From: Shewanella atlantica
GTDB taxonomy: Bacteria; Pseudomonadota; Gammaproteobacteria; Enterobacterales; Shewanellaceae
NCBI RefSeq assembly: GCF_003966265.1
Contig: NZ_RXNV01000008.1
Coordinates: 62,001 to 126,000, forward strand
DNA: 64,000 bases
Direction of reading: 5' to 3'
This document shows, one piece after another, positions 1-7,681 of this stretch. The notes below the pieces were generated by a model, which was given only the letters and a program-made list of their open reading frames with translations, was not told the DNA's origin and searched no databases. Made by a program: the position numbers and the translations under genes. How positions within the stretch are numbered: position 1 is the stretch's first letter; the number at the start of each line of letters is the position of its first letter.

Positions 1-101
1 GTGAGCAACTGATGTTTGATTTCATTCCATACACAAACTCTAAGCTCGTGCGTTCAGGTAATGGTGGTTACGGTTGGGACGTGGTCCAAAAATCTAAGTA
101 A
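1..101 (+). CDS. C-terminal end of an unidentified protein (truncated by the window edge)
   Basis: An open frame runs in from the left edge and stops with TAA at 99-101. It gives a 32-residue tail beginning EQLMFDFIPYTNSKL and ending WDVVQKSK. I do not recognise the family from this tail. It lies 57 bp ahead of the DUF3299 gene, with a strong hairpin between them, so the two may be separate transcription units. The missing part is outside the window. Confidence 0.6.
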   Translation, partial: EQLMFDFIPYTNSKLVRSGNGGYGWDVVQKSK

Positions 102-124
102 TCAACCTTAACCCTTAAGCGGAG

Positions 125-151
125 AATGAGGCCAGCTGAGCTGGCCTCATT
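125..151 (+). terminator. Perfect inverted repeat, probable terminator hairpin
   Basis: Two 13-base arms (AATGAGGCCAGCT and its exact complement) surround a single G. As RNA this folds to an 11-bp stem with a 5-base loop. It sits between the stop at 101 and the start at 159. There is no real T-run after it (TAAATAAT), so it may be a weak terminator or an mRNA-end stabiliser. It also argues against the in-frame ATG at 126 inside the stem being the start of the next gene. Confidence 0.55.
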
Positions 152-158
152 AAATAAT

Positions 159-626
159 ATGAAAAAACTAATTCTGGCACTAACCATACTCTTTAGCCCA
201 GCCCTTTTAGCCGAAGAGGCGATATCAATCCTTTGGCATAACTTAGCTCCGGGAGCAGCCGACTTACCTGTAGAAACCAACGTCAACCTTGCTCTGGATG
301 GAAAAAAGGTGATTATTCCCGGGTTTGTGGTCCCGTTAGATGGCAAGAATAGTGGCTATGTGAAGAATTTTCTATTAACACCGCAACAAGGCGCCTGCTT
401 TCACAAACCGCCTTCACCAGCCAACCAGTTGATCCATGTCTCTTTCGATGTACCTATCGCTATTCCCGATCTACAGCAACCTATGTATATCGCCGGAACT
501 CTGAGCGTAAAGAGTGCCCAAGCAGGATTTGCCAAAACCGGATATCACCTGAAAGGCATTGAGGCTATTGCATATCCAGCACACATCAGCACACCAGATA
601 CAGAGCAAGCTCACCAACACGAATAA
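159..626 (+). CDS. DUF3299 family secreted protein
   Basis: The product is a 155-residue exported protein of the DUF3299 type, a family often found beside ABC-type export or metal-related operons; its biochemical role is not established. It begins with a clear signal peptide (MKKLILALTILFSPALLA, cut before EE). The core has the family pattern of a beta-rich small domain with the segments IPGFVVPLDG and GACFHKPPSPANQLIHV; the Cys and His in the latter could bind a metal or a thiol partner. The tail is His-rich. I chose the ATG at 159 because it starts the signal peptide; the upstream ATG at 126 lies inside a hairpin. The porin gene starts 62 bp downstream. Confidence 0.7.
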   Translation: MKKLILALTILFSPALLAEEAISILWHNLAPGAADLPVETNVNLALDGKKVIIPGFVVPLDGKNSGYVKNFLLTPQQGACFHKPPSPANQLIHVSFDVPIAIPDLQQPMYIAGTLSVKSAQAGFAKTGYHLKGIEAIAYPAHISTPDTEQAHQHE

Positions 627-688
627 GCTAAATAGCAAATATAAACAATCAATAAAAAATATAAGTAACCGATAAAATAATAAAGGTA

Positions 689-1819
689 ATGATGATGAAA
701 ACGACACACTTTGCGCTTTCCGCGCTTGTGGCTGCGATGACCATAGTGGGGTTATCGATTCCTGTAGCGGCAGAGGATGGTATCGATGTTGGTGGCGCTG
801 TACGCGTTAACTACGCCTACAAAGATTACAGCGAAGCCTCCAAGGACAAGGGCGGCGACCTGACATTCGATATGGCGGCCATCAAGTTCAACGGTAAGAA
901 AGGCGACTGGGGCTTATCTGCCGAGTACCGCTTCACCTCGAGTACCGACTATATCAAGTATGGCTATGGCTACTACGACATAGATACCGACTGGCAGCTG
1001 CAGTTTGGTATCAACAAGGTGCCTTTCGGTAACCCTGGCTTCATCTCTAACAGCTTCTGGTTTGGCATCCCCTACTATTTAGGCTTCGAGGATGACCATG
1101 ATATCGGTATCAAGGCTGTCTATGAGAGCAATAGCTGGCACACTGACTTAGCCTTCTACAAAAGCCCTGAATATGGCCCAGGCGAAAACAAACGCTATGC
1201 CACCGATCTCTATACCGGCACCATCAATGGCACCGAATATCACAACGAAGAGACTAATCAGTTAAACCTTCGTCAGACATACAAGTTTGAACATGCAGGC
1301 GGCTCAACTACAGTCGGTGGGTCTGTTCAAGTCGGCCAGATATACAACAGTAAGACAGGCAACACGGGTGACCGTTATGCCGCAGCGCTTCACCTGGACA
1401 GCAGCTACAACGGCTGGAATCTGCAACTGCAGGCGATGCAGTATGAGTATGATGCCGCCGACGCCGCCGACCCTAATAAGATCGGTGTTTCAGTCGTGAG
1501 CTGGCAATATGAAATCGCTTCTAAGGGGCAATCCTACAGTGCCAACATAGCTAAGATTGTCAGCACGGATTGGGGTAGCCTTAAGTTCTACAATGACTTC
1601 GGTTTGATGACCCCGGATGTAGAAGACCAGAGCTATGATGACAGCCTGCAGAATGTCACCGGCGTCGCGATTGCGGCGGGAGCAACTTACACTATGATCG
1701 ATTTCATCATGGGTAAGAACATGACCTTCTCGACCGCCAATAACGACCACGTTGGCCTACCCGAGATGGGCGATGACTGGGACAAACGCGTCAACATCAA
1801 CTTCGGCTATTACTTCTAA
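689..1819 (+). CDS. Outer-membrane porin, first of two near-identical copies
   Basis: A 376-residue beta-barrel porin with a signal peptide (cut near PVAAEDG), alternating aromatic beta-strands throughout, and a C-terminal NINFGYYF ending in Phe, the usual recognition signal for the barrel assembly machinery. It is colinear and highly similar along its whole length to the protein at 5063-6199. The two flank the flavoprotein and tetraheme cytochrome genes, so they probably let that system's substrate cross the outer membrane. A porin beside an IfcA-type flavocytochrome is a known Shewanella arrangement. Three ATGs lie in a row at 689, 692 and 695; the AAGG at 683-686 fits the later ones better. 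The copy here has no cysteine at the two sites where the paralog does. Confidence 0.85.
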   Translation: MMMKTTHFALSALVAAMTIVGLSIPVAAEDGIDVGGAVRVNYAYKDYSEASKDKGGDLTFDMAAIKFNGKKGDWGLSAEYRFTSSTDYIKYGYGYYDIDTDWQLQFGINKVPFGNPGFISNSFWFGIPYYLGFEDDHDIGIKAVYESNSWHTDLAFYKSPEYGPGENKRYATDLYTGTINGTEYHNEETNQLNLRQTYKFEHAGGSTTVGGSVQVGQIYNSKTGNTGDRYAAALHLDSSYNGWNLQLQAMQYEYDAADAADPNKIGVSVVSWQYEIASKGQSYSANIAKIVSTDWGSLKFYNDFGLMTPDVEDQSYDDSLQNVTGVAIAAGATYTMIDFIMGKNMTFSTANNDHVGLPEMGDDWDKRVNINFGYYF

Positions 1820-1856
1820 GAGAGATAGAAGATACCGATTGGTAAATAGAGTGAGT

Positions 1857-1878
1857 CCCGGCATCGTTCCCTGCCGGG
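1857..1878 (+). other. GC-rich hairpin downstream of first porin
   Basis: CCCGGCA and TGCCGGG form a 7-bp stem around an 8-base loop, 38 bp after the porin stop. There is no T-run, so it is more likely to protect the 3' end of the mRNA than to terminate. A true terminator follows at 1953. Confidence 0.45.
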
Positions 1879-1952
1879 TGCTCCTCAAATTGATTTTAGG
1901 ACCTCAGAGCATCTGCTCCATCACATCACGCCATATCGACAACTTGGGTCCG

Positions 1953-1980
1953 GCCTTCGACTTCAATCGAAGGCTTTTTT
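1953..1980 (+). terminator. Rho-independent terminator after first porin
   Basis: GCCTTCGA, a 6-base loop and TCGAAGGC form an 8-bp stem followed by six T. It ends the transcript of the porin gene and separates it from the converging TetR gene, whose stop is at 1992. Confidence 0.8.
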
Positions 1981-1991
1981 CTTGAGATGAT

Positions 1992-2783
1992 TTAACCCGC
2001 TAACCGCTGTAATGAGTTGCTGTAGCTCTCGTCTTTTTTTTGAGAACAGGCAAGTGCACTACATGCCGCACATGTCATATGTTCTCGGTAGTATTTATCG
2101 AAAAACTGCGTCGTTTGCGCCTCGAGTGAATCGAACAACGCCTGATTGAGCGGCTTCTCCCATCGGTATTGCCCCATCAGCTTAGACAGATGACGGTAGC
2201 AGGTATCACGACGATTCGACAGGTATTCAGGTGCAATGAGCTCGCTCTCAAATTGGGTCAGTGACCCCGTCAGGTAAAAGGCGATCCCCTGTACCAGCTC
2301 TTTAATCTGTAGTGGCGTCGCATCTAACTCTCCGTTATCCACTGCTTCATGAAGAGAGGCGGTAAACCATTCCCAGAATGCATTGATACGCTTCTTAAAA
2401 CGTTCGACCTTCTCATCGCTGGCCAGCTGCCAGACCATGGTATTGACCGACACAGAGCGAAGGGTAAAGAAACTCTTGCTGCGCTTGATGGTTTCGAATG
2501 TAAACAGGATTGGCAGCAGTACTTTCTCCTGAGCGGTCAGCTCAGGGTGTTTATCAATAAAGATAGGTAAATGATTAGAAGTCGCACTCCTGAGAAACAG
2601 GCAGACTAAGACATCCTCTTTGCGTTCGAAAAACTTATATAGGGTTCCCGTAGAGCAGCCCACCTCTTTAGCCAACTGTGAAAACTTAAATGACACTATA
2701 CCTTGTGACTCGATCAGCTGCTCTGCGGCATCGAGTATTTGGTTGCAGCGTATCATGGGCAATGCTTCAGTAGGACATTTCAT
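1992..2783 (-). CDS. TetR/AcrR family transcriptional regulator
   Basis: A 263-residue regulator. The N-terminal 60 residues form the TetR helix-turn-helix (ILDAAEQLIESQG..., then FSQLAKEVGCSTGTLYKFFERKEDVL). The rest is an alpha-helical ligand domain without a recognisable substrate type. The extreme C-terminus is unusual: MTCAACSALACSQKK, three cysteines in nine residues, which could bind metal or sense redox state. The start is set by an AAGG eight bases upstream. It is divergent from the flavoprotein operon; the shared upstream region carries a TTATTCG-N12-CGAATAA dyad that also occurs before the cupin gene. I infer it is the local regulator of both. Functional analogy with AcuR, the acrylate-responsive TetR protein, is only a suggestion. 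Confidence 0.85.
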   Translation of the reverse strand: MKCPTEALPMIRCNQILDAAEQLIESQGIVSFKFSQLAKEVGCSTGTLYKFFERKEDVLVCLFLRSATSNHLPIFIDKHPELTAQEKVLLPILFTFETIKRSKSFFTLRSVSVNTMVWQLASDEKVERFKKRINAFWEWFTASLHEAVDNGELDATPLQIKELVQGIAFYLTGSLTQFESELIAPEYLSNRRDTCYRHLSKLMGQYRWEKPLNQALFDSLEAQTTQFFDKYYREHMTCAACSALACSQKKDESYSNSLQRLAG

Positions 2784-2901
2784 CAGTAAGACCTTATTTA
2801 CCTAATTGAGCCGATTATGCGCCGTTAACAAATATGGATTACAGGTGTCCCTTCACTAATCGGGATTAACTTCACGCAAAAATGACATTATTAGCAGGCT
2901 T

Positions 2902-2917
2902 TGTGAGTTACCTCATA
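2902..2917. promoter_or_regulatory. CRP-like binding site
   Basis: TGTGA-N6-TCATA matches the CRP consensus TGTGA-N6-TCACA at nine of ten informative positions. It lies in the 341-bp divergent region between the TetR gene and the flavoprotein gene. CRP controls anaerobic reductases in Shewanella, which fits the neighbourhood. It is closer to the TetR start (about 120 bp) than to the flavoprotein start. Confidence 0.5.
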
Positions 2918-3006
2918 TAAACATTCCGGCAAAGTTTAATAACACTCTATAGAATTCCTCCAACATTTTTACAGGTCGTCAAATATGGATTTAATCGCGA
3001 GTAAAT

Positions 3007-3032
3007 TTATTCGGGACATGACTCACGAATAA
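3007..3032. promoter_or_regulatory. Candidate operator, inverted repeat TTATTCG-N12-CGAATAA (copy 1)
   Basis: Two perfect 7-base arms are separated by 12 bases. The same arms with the same 12-base gap occur at 7526-7551 in front of the cupin gene, inside a longer ungapped match of about 74 bp. Conserved spacing with a divergent middle is what an operator for a dimeric regulator looks like. The adjacent TetR protein is the obvious candidate to bind it. Confidence 0.6.
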
Positions 3033-3052
3033 GTTTGTCACTGAAAAAATCC

Positions 3053-3068
3053 CGTGATTTAGTTCACC
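3053..3068. promoter_or_regulatory. CRP-like site next to the operator (copy 1)
   Basis: CGTGA-N6-TCACC is a symmetric GTGA-N6-TCAC site lying 20 bp after the inverted repeat, and followed by CCTTTAC. The same arrangement is repeated at 7572-7587. It lies within the apparent 5' part of an upstream in-frame extension of the flavoprotein frame, supporting the downstream start at 3125. Confidence 0.55.
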
Positions 3069-3124
3069 TTTACTGCCCCGAGTTCCCTTTATCTTGGTGT
3101 CATTCCGAAGTTGAGGGTACACAA

Positions 3125-4642
3125 ATGCAAGATAGAAGAAGTTTTTTAAAACTGGGTGCTGGTGCGGCACTGGGCGGACTGGCATCGACTATGCCAGGTA
3201 CTGTCATGGCCAGTGAGTGCGGCGAGATAAAATGGAACGAATCGGCCGATGTAATTGTCGTCGGCTCTGGTTTTGCGGGTCTTTCTGCTGCGCTGAATGC
3301 AAAACGCAGTGGTGTCGGCTCTGTGCTGGTGCTTGAAAAGATGCAGGTCTTCGGCGGTAACTCCGCCATCAATGGCGGCTGGCTGGCTATCCCTAAGAAC
3401 CCAACCCAGTTAGCCCAAGGCGTGAATGACGACTCACCGGAAGAGCTGGTTAAAGATCAGATCATCTCCGGACGCGGAATGCAGAACGAAGCCATGCTAC
3501 GTCAGATCGCAAACCGTGCACTTGATGCCTATGACCTGTGTATCGAAACAGGCGTTAAATTCCGTAAGGACTTTAATATTCAGGTCGGCGGCCACAACAA
3601 GGCGCGCGCTATCCGTACCCAGCACGGTACTGGTGGTGACATCACCACTAAGCTCTATGAAGCCGGTGTAAAAGAGGGGATCGATTATCGCCTGCAGCAT
3701 TACATCGAAGACTTCATCATGGATGGACAGGAGATCATCGGTCTTAAGGTACGTCAAAACTACCGCTTCCCGGATCTAAAAACCGGTAAGAGCATCTATA
3801 TCAAGGCTAACAAGGCGGTTGTCCTCGCCAATGGCGGCTTTGCCCGCAACATGGAACTGCGCGCCGCAGTCGACCCATCTTTGGATCCGACACTCGATGG
3901 TACCAATGCCTTAGGCGCTACGGGCGAAGTAACCCTGACGGCCATGGCACATGGCGCATTGCCGGTACATATGAACCTTATTCAAACCGGTCACTGGGGC
4001 TCACCCGATGAGGGCGGCTTCGGTTGGTCAAATGCCCTGCTCTCTATCGGCTGGCATGAAGGGATCTCAGTCAGCGTACTGAATGGTAAGCGCTACATGA
4101 ATGAGAGAGCCGATCGTAAGACCTGCTCGGAAGCCATCATGAAGAACCGCTACCAAGATGGTTCACCTGCTTATCCGGTTGTCTTCTTTAACCACAAAGA
4201 TCATCCCGATGACGACCGTGTCGTTCGTGCACTTCGCGATGATATGGCTTGGAAGGTGGACAGTTTCGAGCAGCTGGCTGAAAAATTCAATATTCCTCTG
4301 GCCCAGTTAAAACAGACGGTGAAAGAGTTTAATGCACAAGTCAGCACACGTCAGGACCCTCTCTTCGGTAGAAAGATGGATACCGCAGTCGAGCTAAAAC
4401 CGCCTTTCGTCGTATCACGTATCTGGCCTAAGGTTCATTACTGCATGGGTGGCTTAAAGACAGATATTGGTGCCCGGGTTATCGATGGCCGCTCAATGAA
4501 GCCAATCAAGAAACTCTATGCCATAGGTGAAGCTACCGGTGGCGTCCATGGCGAGGCGCGATTGAGCTCTACCTCCTGCCTGGAATGTTTGACGATGGGT
4601 ATCGTCGTATCTGAAACCATCAAATCTGACGTGCAGGCTTAA
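3125..4642 (+). CDS. Tat-exported FAD-dependent enoate (fumarate-reductase-like) reductase subunit
   Basis: A 505-residue periplasmic flavoprotein of the fumarate reductase/flavocytochrome c family, without its own heme domain. It opens with a Tat signal (DRRSFLKLG). The FAD-binding GSGFAG motif is at residues 47-52. Near the C-terminus are the substrate-domain motifs VHYCMGG (438) and GGVHGEARL (472-480); R331 in ERADRKT fits the proton-donor arginine of the family. In classical fumarate reductases the first motif reads HHTMGG, so this enzyme has Tyr-Cys instead of His-Thr and probably prefers another substrate, such as acrylate, methacrylate or an aryl-enoate. An upstream in-frame start exists at 3035, but it would place regulatory sites in the coding region. 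GAGGG precedes 3125. The tetraheme partner gene follows 5 bp later. Confidence 0.88.
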   Translation: MQDRRSFLKLGAGAALGGLASTMPGTVMASECGEIKWNESADVIVVGSGFAGLSAALNAKRSGVGSVLVLEKMQVFGGNSAINGGWLAIPKNPTQLAQGVNDDSPEELVKDQIISGRGMQNEAMLRQIANRALDAYDLCIETGVKFRKDFNIQVGGHNKARAIRTQHGTGGDITTKLYEAGVKEGIDYRLQHYIEDFIMDGQEIIGLKVRQNYRFPDLKTGKSIYIKANKAVVLANGGFARNMELRAAVDPSLDPTLDGTNALGATGEVTLTAMAHGALPVHMNLIQTGHWGSPDEGGFGWSNALLSIGWHEGISVSVLNGKRYMNERADRKTCSEAIMKNRYQDGSPAYPVVFFNHKDHPDDDRVVRALRDDMAWKVDSFEQLAEKFNIPLAQLKQTVKEFNAQVSTRQDPLFGRKMDTAVELKPPFVVSRIWPKVHYCMGGLKTDIGARVIDGRSMKPIKKLYAIGEATGGVHGEARLSSTSCLECLTMGIVVSETIKSDVQA

Positions 4643-4647
4643 TCACT

Positions 4648-5016
4648 ATGAACAAATTAATGTTAACGCTTCTTATCGGCCTATCCCTCTCTGGCAGTGC
4701 GTTTGCCGGCGATCTGGTAAAAATGAAGGGCAAGACTGAAGGCCGGACCAATCATGAATTTATCTATGAAGATGGCTGTCAGAGCTGCCACCAGGGTTCA
4801 GGAAAAAAGAATGCGACAGATAGCGCCTGCGTCGAGTGTCATGGCGATATCAACAGCATAGAGATTGATGAGAGCAAGCTGGCTATCGAAGAAGCTAATC
4901 CTCATAAATCATTCCACTACAACCAGGGCGCCAGTTGCTTAGCTTGTCACGGCGAACACGAGAAAAAGGCACCGGTATGCGCCGAGTGTCACCGTACCTG
5001 GTTCGATGTGATGTAA
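4648..5016 (+). CDS. Periplasmic tetraheme cytochrome c, redox partner of the flavoprotein
   Basis: A 122-residue secreted cytochrome. After a signal peptide (cut near SAFAG) there are four CXXCH heme-binding motifs at residues 44, 61, 97 and 111 (CQSCH, CVECH, CLACH, CAECH). Length and spacing match the N-terminal heme domain of flavocytochrome c3, here as a separate protein. Two-subunit flavin/tetraheme reductases such as the methacrylate reductases are built the same way. Starting 5 bp after the flavoprotein stop, it is surely cotranscribed. It would take electrons from the CymA-type quinol dehydrogenase or soluble periplasmic cytochromes and pass them to FAD; the donor is inferred, not encoded in this window. 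Confidence 0.92.
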   Translation: MNKLMLTLLIGLSLSGSAFAGDLVKMKGKTEGRTNHEFIYEDGCQSCHQGSGKKNATDSACVECHGDINSIEIDESKLAIEEANPHKSFHYNQGASCLACHGEHEKKAPVCAECHRTWFDVM

Positions 5017-5062
5017 TGAGTTCGAAAACTTAAACATAAAACACAAAAATACTAAATGGGTA

Positions 5063-6199
5063 ATGATGATGAAAAAATCCACCAAGTTCATGTTGTCGAT
5101 GGTGGCAACAGCGATAGCACTAACCGGCTTTAGCGCCAGTGCAGAAGAGCAGGAAGATGGGATCAACATAGGCGGCGCGGTTCGCGTTAACTATGGCTAC
5201 AAAGATTACAGTGAAGCTTCAAAAGACAAGGGTGGCGATCTGACATTTGATATGGCCGCCATCAAGTTTGACGGTAAGAAAGGCGACTGGGGGCTAGCAG
5301 CAGAATATCGCTTCACCTCAAGCACCGACTACATCAAATACGGCTACGGTATCTACAATATCGATCCTGAGTGGCAGCTACAGTTTGGTATCAACAAGGT
5401 GCCATTCGGTAACCGTGACTTTATCTCTAACAGCTGGTGGTTTGGTATTCCTTACTACTTAGGTTTCGAAGATGATCATGATGTCGGGGTTAAAGCCGTT
5501 TACAACAGCGGCGGCTGGCACACTGATTTAGCTTTCTACAAGAATGCTGAATATGGTCCAACAGAGAATAAACGTTACGCGACCGACCTATACACAGGTA
5601 CCATCAATGGTACCGAGTATAACAACGAAGAGACCAACCAGGTTAACGTGCGTCAGACCTACACAGCTGAACATGAAGGTGGCTCAACGACCTTCGGCGG
5701 CTCAGTTCAATATGGTCAGATCTACAATAACAAAACCGGTAATACCGGTGATCGCTACGCCGCTGCGCTTCATTTAGACAGCAGCTACAATGGCTGGAAC
5801 CTACAGCTACAAGCGATGCAGTATGAATACGATGCTGCGGATGCGGTCGATTCAAACAAGATTGGTGTATCGGTAGTAAGTTGGCAATATGAGATCGCCT
5901 CTAAGGGTCAAGCTTATAGCGCTAACATAGCTAAGACCTTCAATACTGACTGGGGTAGCGTGAAGTGTTATAACGATTTCGGCCTTATGACACCTGACGT
6001 CGATGACAGCAGCTACGACAACAGCATGCAGAACGTCACTGGTTGCGCCGTATCAGCAGGCCCAACTTATACCATGATCGACTTCGTCATGGGCAAAAAC
6101 ATGACCTTCTCAACCGCGAACAATGATCATGTCGGTCTGCCTGAAATGGGCGATGACTGGGATAAGCGCGTCAACATCAACTTTGGTTACTACTTCTAG
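5063..6199 (+). CDS. Outer-membrane porin, second near-identical copy
   Basis: A 378-residue porin with signal peptide (cut near ASAEEQ) and C-terminal NINFGYYF. It aligns without large gaps with the porin at 689-1819 and is identical over long blocks, so the pair arose by recent duplication. Differences cluster in the signal peptide and a few loops. Two replacements stand out: a Phe becomes Cys in SVKCYNDFG and a Val becomes Cys in NVTGCAVSAG. These are about 36 residues apart in neighbouring strands and could form a disulfide in the periplasm-facing or surface part of the barrel. It starts 46 bp after the cytochrome stop and is probably in that operon. ATGs at 5063, 5066 and 5069 are all possible starts. 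Confidence 0.85.
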   Translation: MMMKKSTKFMLSMVATAIALTGFSASAEEQEDGINIGGAVRVNYGYKDYSEASKDKGGDLTFDMAAIKFDGKKGDWGLAAEYRFTSSTDYIKYGYGIYNIDPEWQLQFGINKVPFGNRDFISNSWWFGIPYYLGFEDDHDVGVKAVYNSGGWHTDLAFYKNAEYGPTENKRYATDLYTGTINGTEYNNEETNQVNVRQTYTAEHEGGSTTFGGSVQYGQIYNNKTGNTGDRYAAALHLDSSYNGWNLQLQAMQYEYDAADAVDSNKIGVSVVSWQYEIASKGQAYSANIAKTFNTDWGSVKCYNDFGLMTPDVDDSSYDNSMQNVTGCAVSAGPTYTMIDFVMGKNMTFSTANNDHVGLPEMGDDWDKRVNINFGYYF

Positions 6200-6357
6200 T
6201 AACCAAAGCCTAAGTAATCGCTGGTTCAGGCTCGCTCCCGCATCTGAACCAGCTCTTAGTGCAAACATAGTAGCTCAAACTTCTGATTTTAATACGGATC
6301 ATGTTTCATATTAGTCCATGACTTTTACTTACTGATTTCCCCGTAGATTATTGAATC

Positions 6358-6384
6358 AAGCCCTATTTTATAGGGCTTTTTTTT
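6358..6384 (+). terminator. Rho-independent terminator after second porin
   Basis: AAGCCCTA, a short T-rich loop and TAGGGCTT form a strong stem followed by eight T. It ends the flavoprotein-cytochrome-porin transcript 27 bp before the DcaP-like gene. Confidence 0.85.
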
Positions 6385-6410
6385 AGACCAATCCCTTCAT
6401 GTAGTAGATT

Positions 6411-7484
6411 ATGAACATAAAAATAAGCCTAACCCTTACCCTGTTACTGACTCACCTTCCAGCCCTTGCTGCCACAGAAACCGAATATGAGCTGGGTGGT
6501 TTTCTCAAAGCCAATGCCCGCTATGTCGACGGCAGCATTGCTTTCCAACCCAGCTGGAACGGGGATGGAACGATTCAAGAGGAGGCCAAACGCACCCAGT
6601 TTGGCGCTCAGGAAAGTCGATTTAATCTCAAGCTAACCCGCGGAGAGGTTACCGGATTTGCCGAAATTGATTTTGTCGGTTCCACTCAGGGCAACCCGGT
6701 CATCTCTAACTCATACAGCCCGAGACTCAGACATGCGATGATCCAATACCAGGAGTTCACCGCCGGTCAAACCTGGTCAACATTAGTCAACACCAGCACC
6801 TTCGCCGAAACGGCAGATCTTGGTGGTCCCTTAGTGGGGCAAGCTATGGTCAGGCAGGCACTGCTGAGGTACCAAACGGCTCATTGGCAAATTGCTCTGG
6901 AAAATCCATACACCTACGGCACTCAAGCTGGTGATAGCCCGGAACAAAGAAACTGGATAGAGACAGATAATGACTATATTCCCGACGCCATCGTCCGTTA
7001 TGACCAACAGGGCAGCTGGGGGAACATCTCACTGTCAGGCCTCATCAGATATCTGGATCCCAGCGATACGGCGCAGCTGGGTCTGGGCGGTTCACTCGCG
7101 GCTAAAATAAATACCTTTGGTAAAGACGACCTTAGATTTCAACTGCACTATGGCAATCTGGGGCGTTATGTCGGAACCGATGCGGCTAAAGATATCATCC
7201 GCGGGGAGATAGAGACCACCAGCTCGGCGATGGTCGCCTATCGGCACTTCTGGAGTGAGACAACCCGTTCGACTGTGTTCTATGGTCACACCCGTACAGA
7301 GGTGGAACAGACGGATCGCGCTCACTTCGGCGTGAACCTGTTCACCAGCTTGACCCCGGGGCTGAAAGTCGGGGTTGAGCTTGGTCGCTATCAGATTGAT
7401 GACAGTCAAGACTCATTGCCTAACAAGCAAGTAAAGACCGGGCAATCTAACTATGCTCAGTTCACCCTGCAATTCCATATTTAA
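6411..7484 (+). CDS. DcaP-type trimeric outer-membrane porin
   Basis: A 357-residue beta-barrel protein with a signal peptide (cut after LPALAA). The pattern of the DcaP family is clear: ELGGFLKANARY at the start, QESRFNLKLTRG, EIDFVG, then LRHAMIQYQEFTAGQTWST and VRQALLRYQ. It ends FTLQFHI. DcaP porins import small anionic organic compounds such as dicarboxylates, so this fits uptake of an organic acid for the neighbouring periplasmic enzymes. No good ribosome binding site is visible before the ATG at 6411; AGTAG is the nearest purine stretch. The cupin promoter follows within 50 bp of its stop. Unrelated in sequence to the two porins upstream. Confidence 0.8.
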   Translation: MNIKISLTLTLLLTHLPALAATETEYELGGFLKANARYVDGSIAFQPSWNGDGTIQEEAKRTQFGAQESRFNLKLTRGEVTGFAEIDFVGSTQGNPVISNSYSPRLRHAMIQYQEFTAGQTWSTLVNTSTFAETADLGGPLVGQAMVRQALLRYQTAHWQIALENPYTYGTQAGDSPEQRNWIETDNDYIPDAIVRYDQQGSWGNISLSGLIRYLDPSDTAQLGLGGSLAAKINTFGKDDLRFQLHYGNLGRYVGTDAAKDIIRGEIETTSSAMVAYRHFWSETTRSTVFYGHTRTEVEQTDRAHFGVNLFTSLTPGLKVGVELGRYQIDDSQDSLPNKQVKTGQSNYAQFTLQFHI

Positions 7485-7525
7485 TTAGACGCCAAAAACG
7501 TCATAAACGGAGCCGATAGGTAAGA

Positions 7526-7551
7526 TTATTCGCGAGCTCTGTCACGAATAA
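7526..7551. promoter_or_regulatory. Candidate operator, inverted repeat TTATTCG-N12-CGAATAA (copy 2)
   Basis: The same 7-base arms and 12-base gap as at 3007-3032, lying 131 bp before the cupin start. The gap sequences differ, which argues for selection on the arms rather than simple recent duplication. It predicts joint control of the cupin and the reductase operon. Confidence 0.6.
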
Positions 7552-7571
7552 GTTTGCTGCTAAAAAGAGTG

Positions 7572-7587
7572 CGTGATCCAATTCACC
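7572..7587. promoter_or_regulatory. CRP-like site next to the operator (copy 2)
   Basis: CGTGA-N6-TCACC, 20 bp after the inverted repeat exactly as in copy 1, followed by the same CTTTAC. The centre of the site is about 102 bp upstream of the cupin ATG. Confidence 0.55.
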
Positions 7588-7681
7588 TTTACAGCATCAT
7601 TATCACTTTATTGTTAGTTCAAGCCCAAAAGAACAAGCACAATATCGCAGCTTTCGGGCATCAAGCCATAACAGGATATGA

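Noticed and set aside
3035..3124. In-frame extension of the flavoprotein to a start at 3035
   Set aside because: The added 30 residues precede a perfect Tat signal, and the DNA holds the conserved CRP-like site; GAGGG fits the ATG at 3125.
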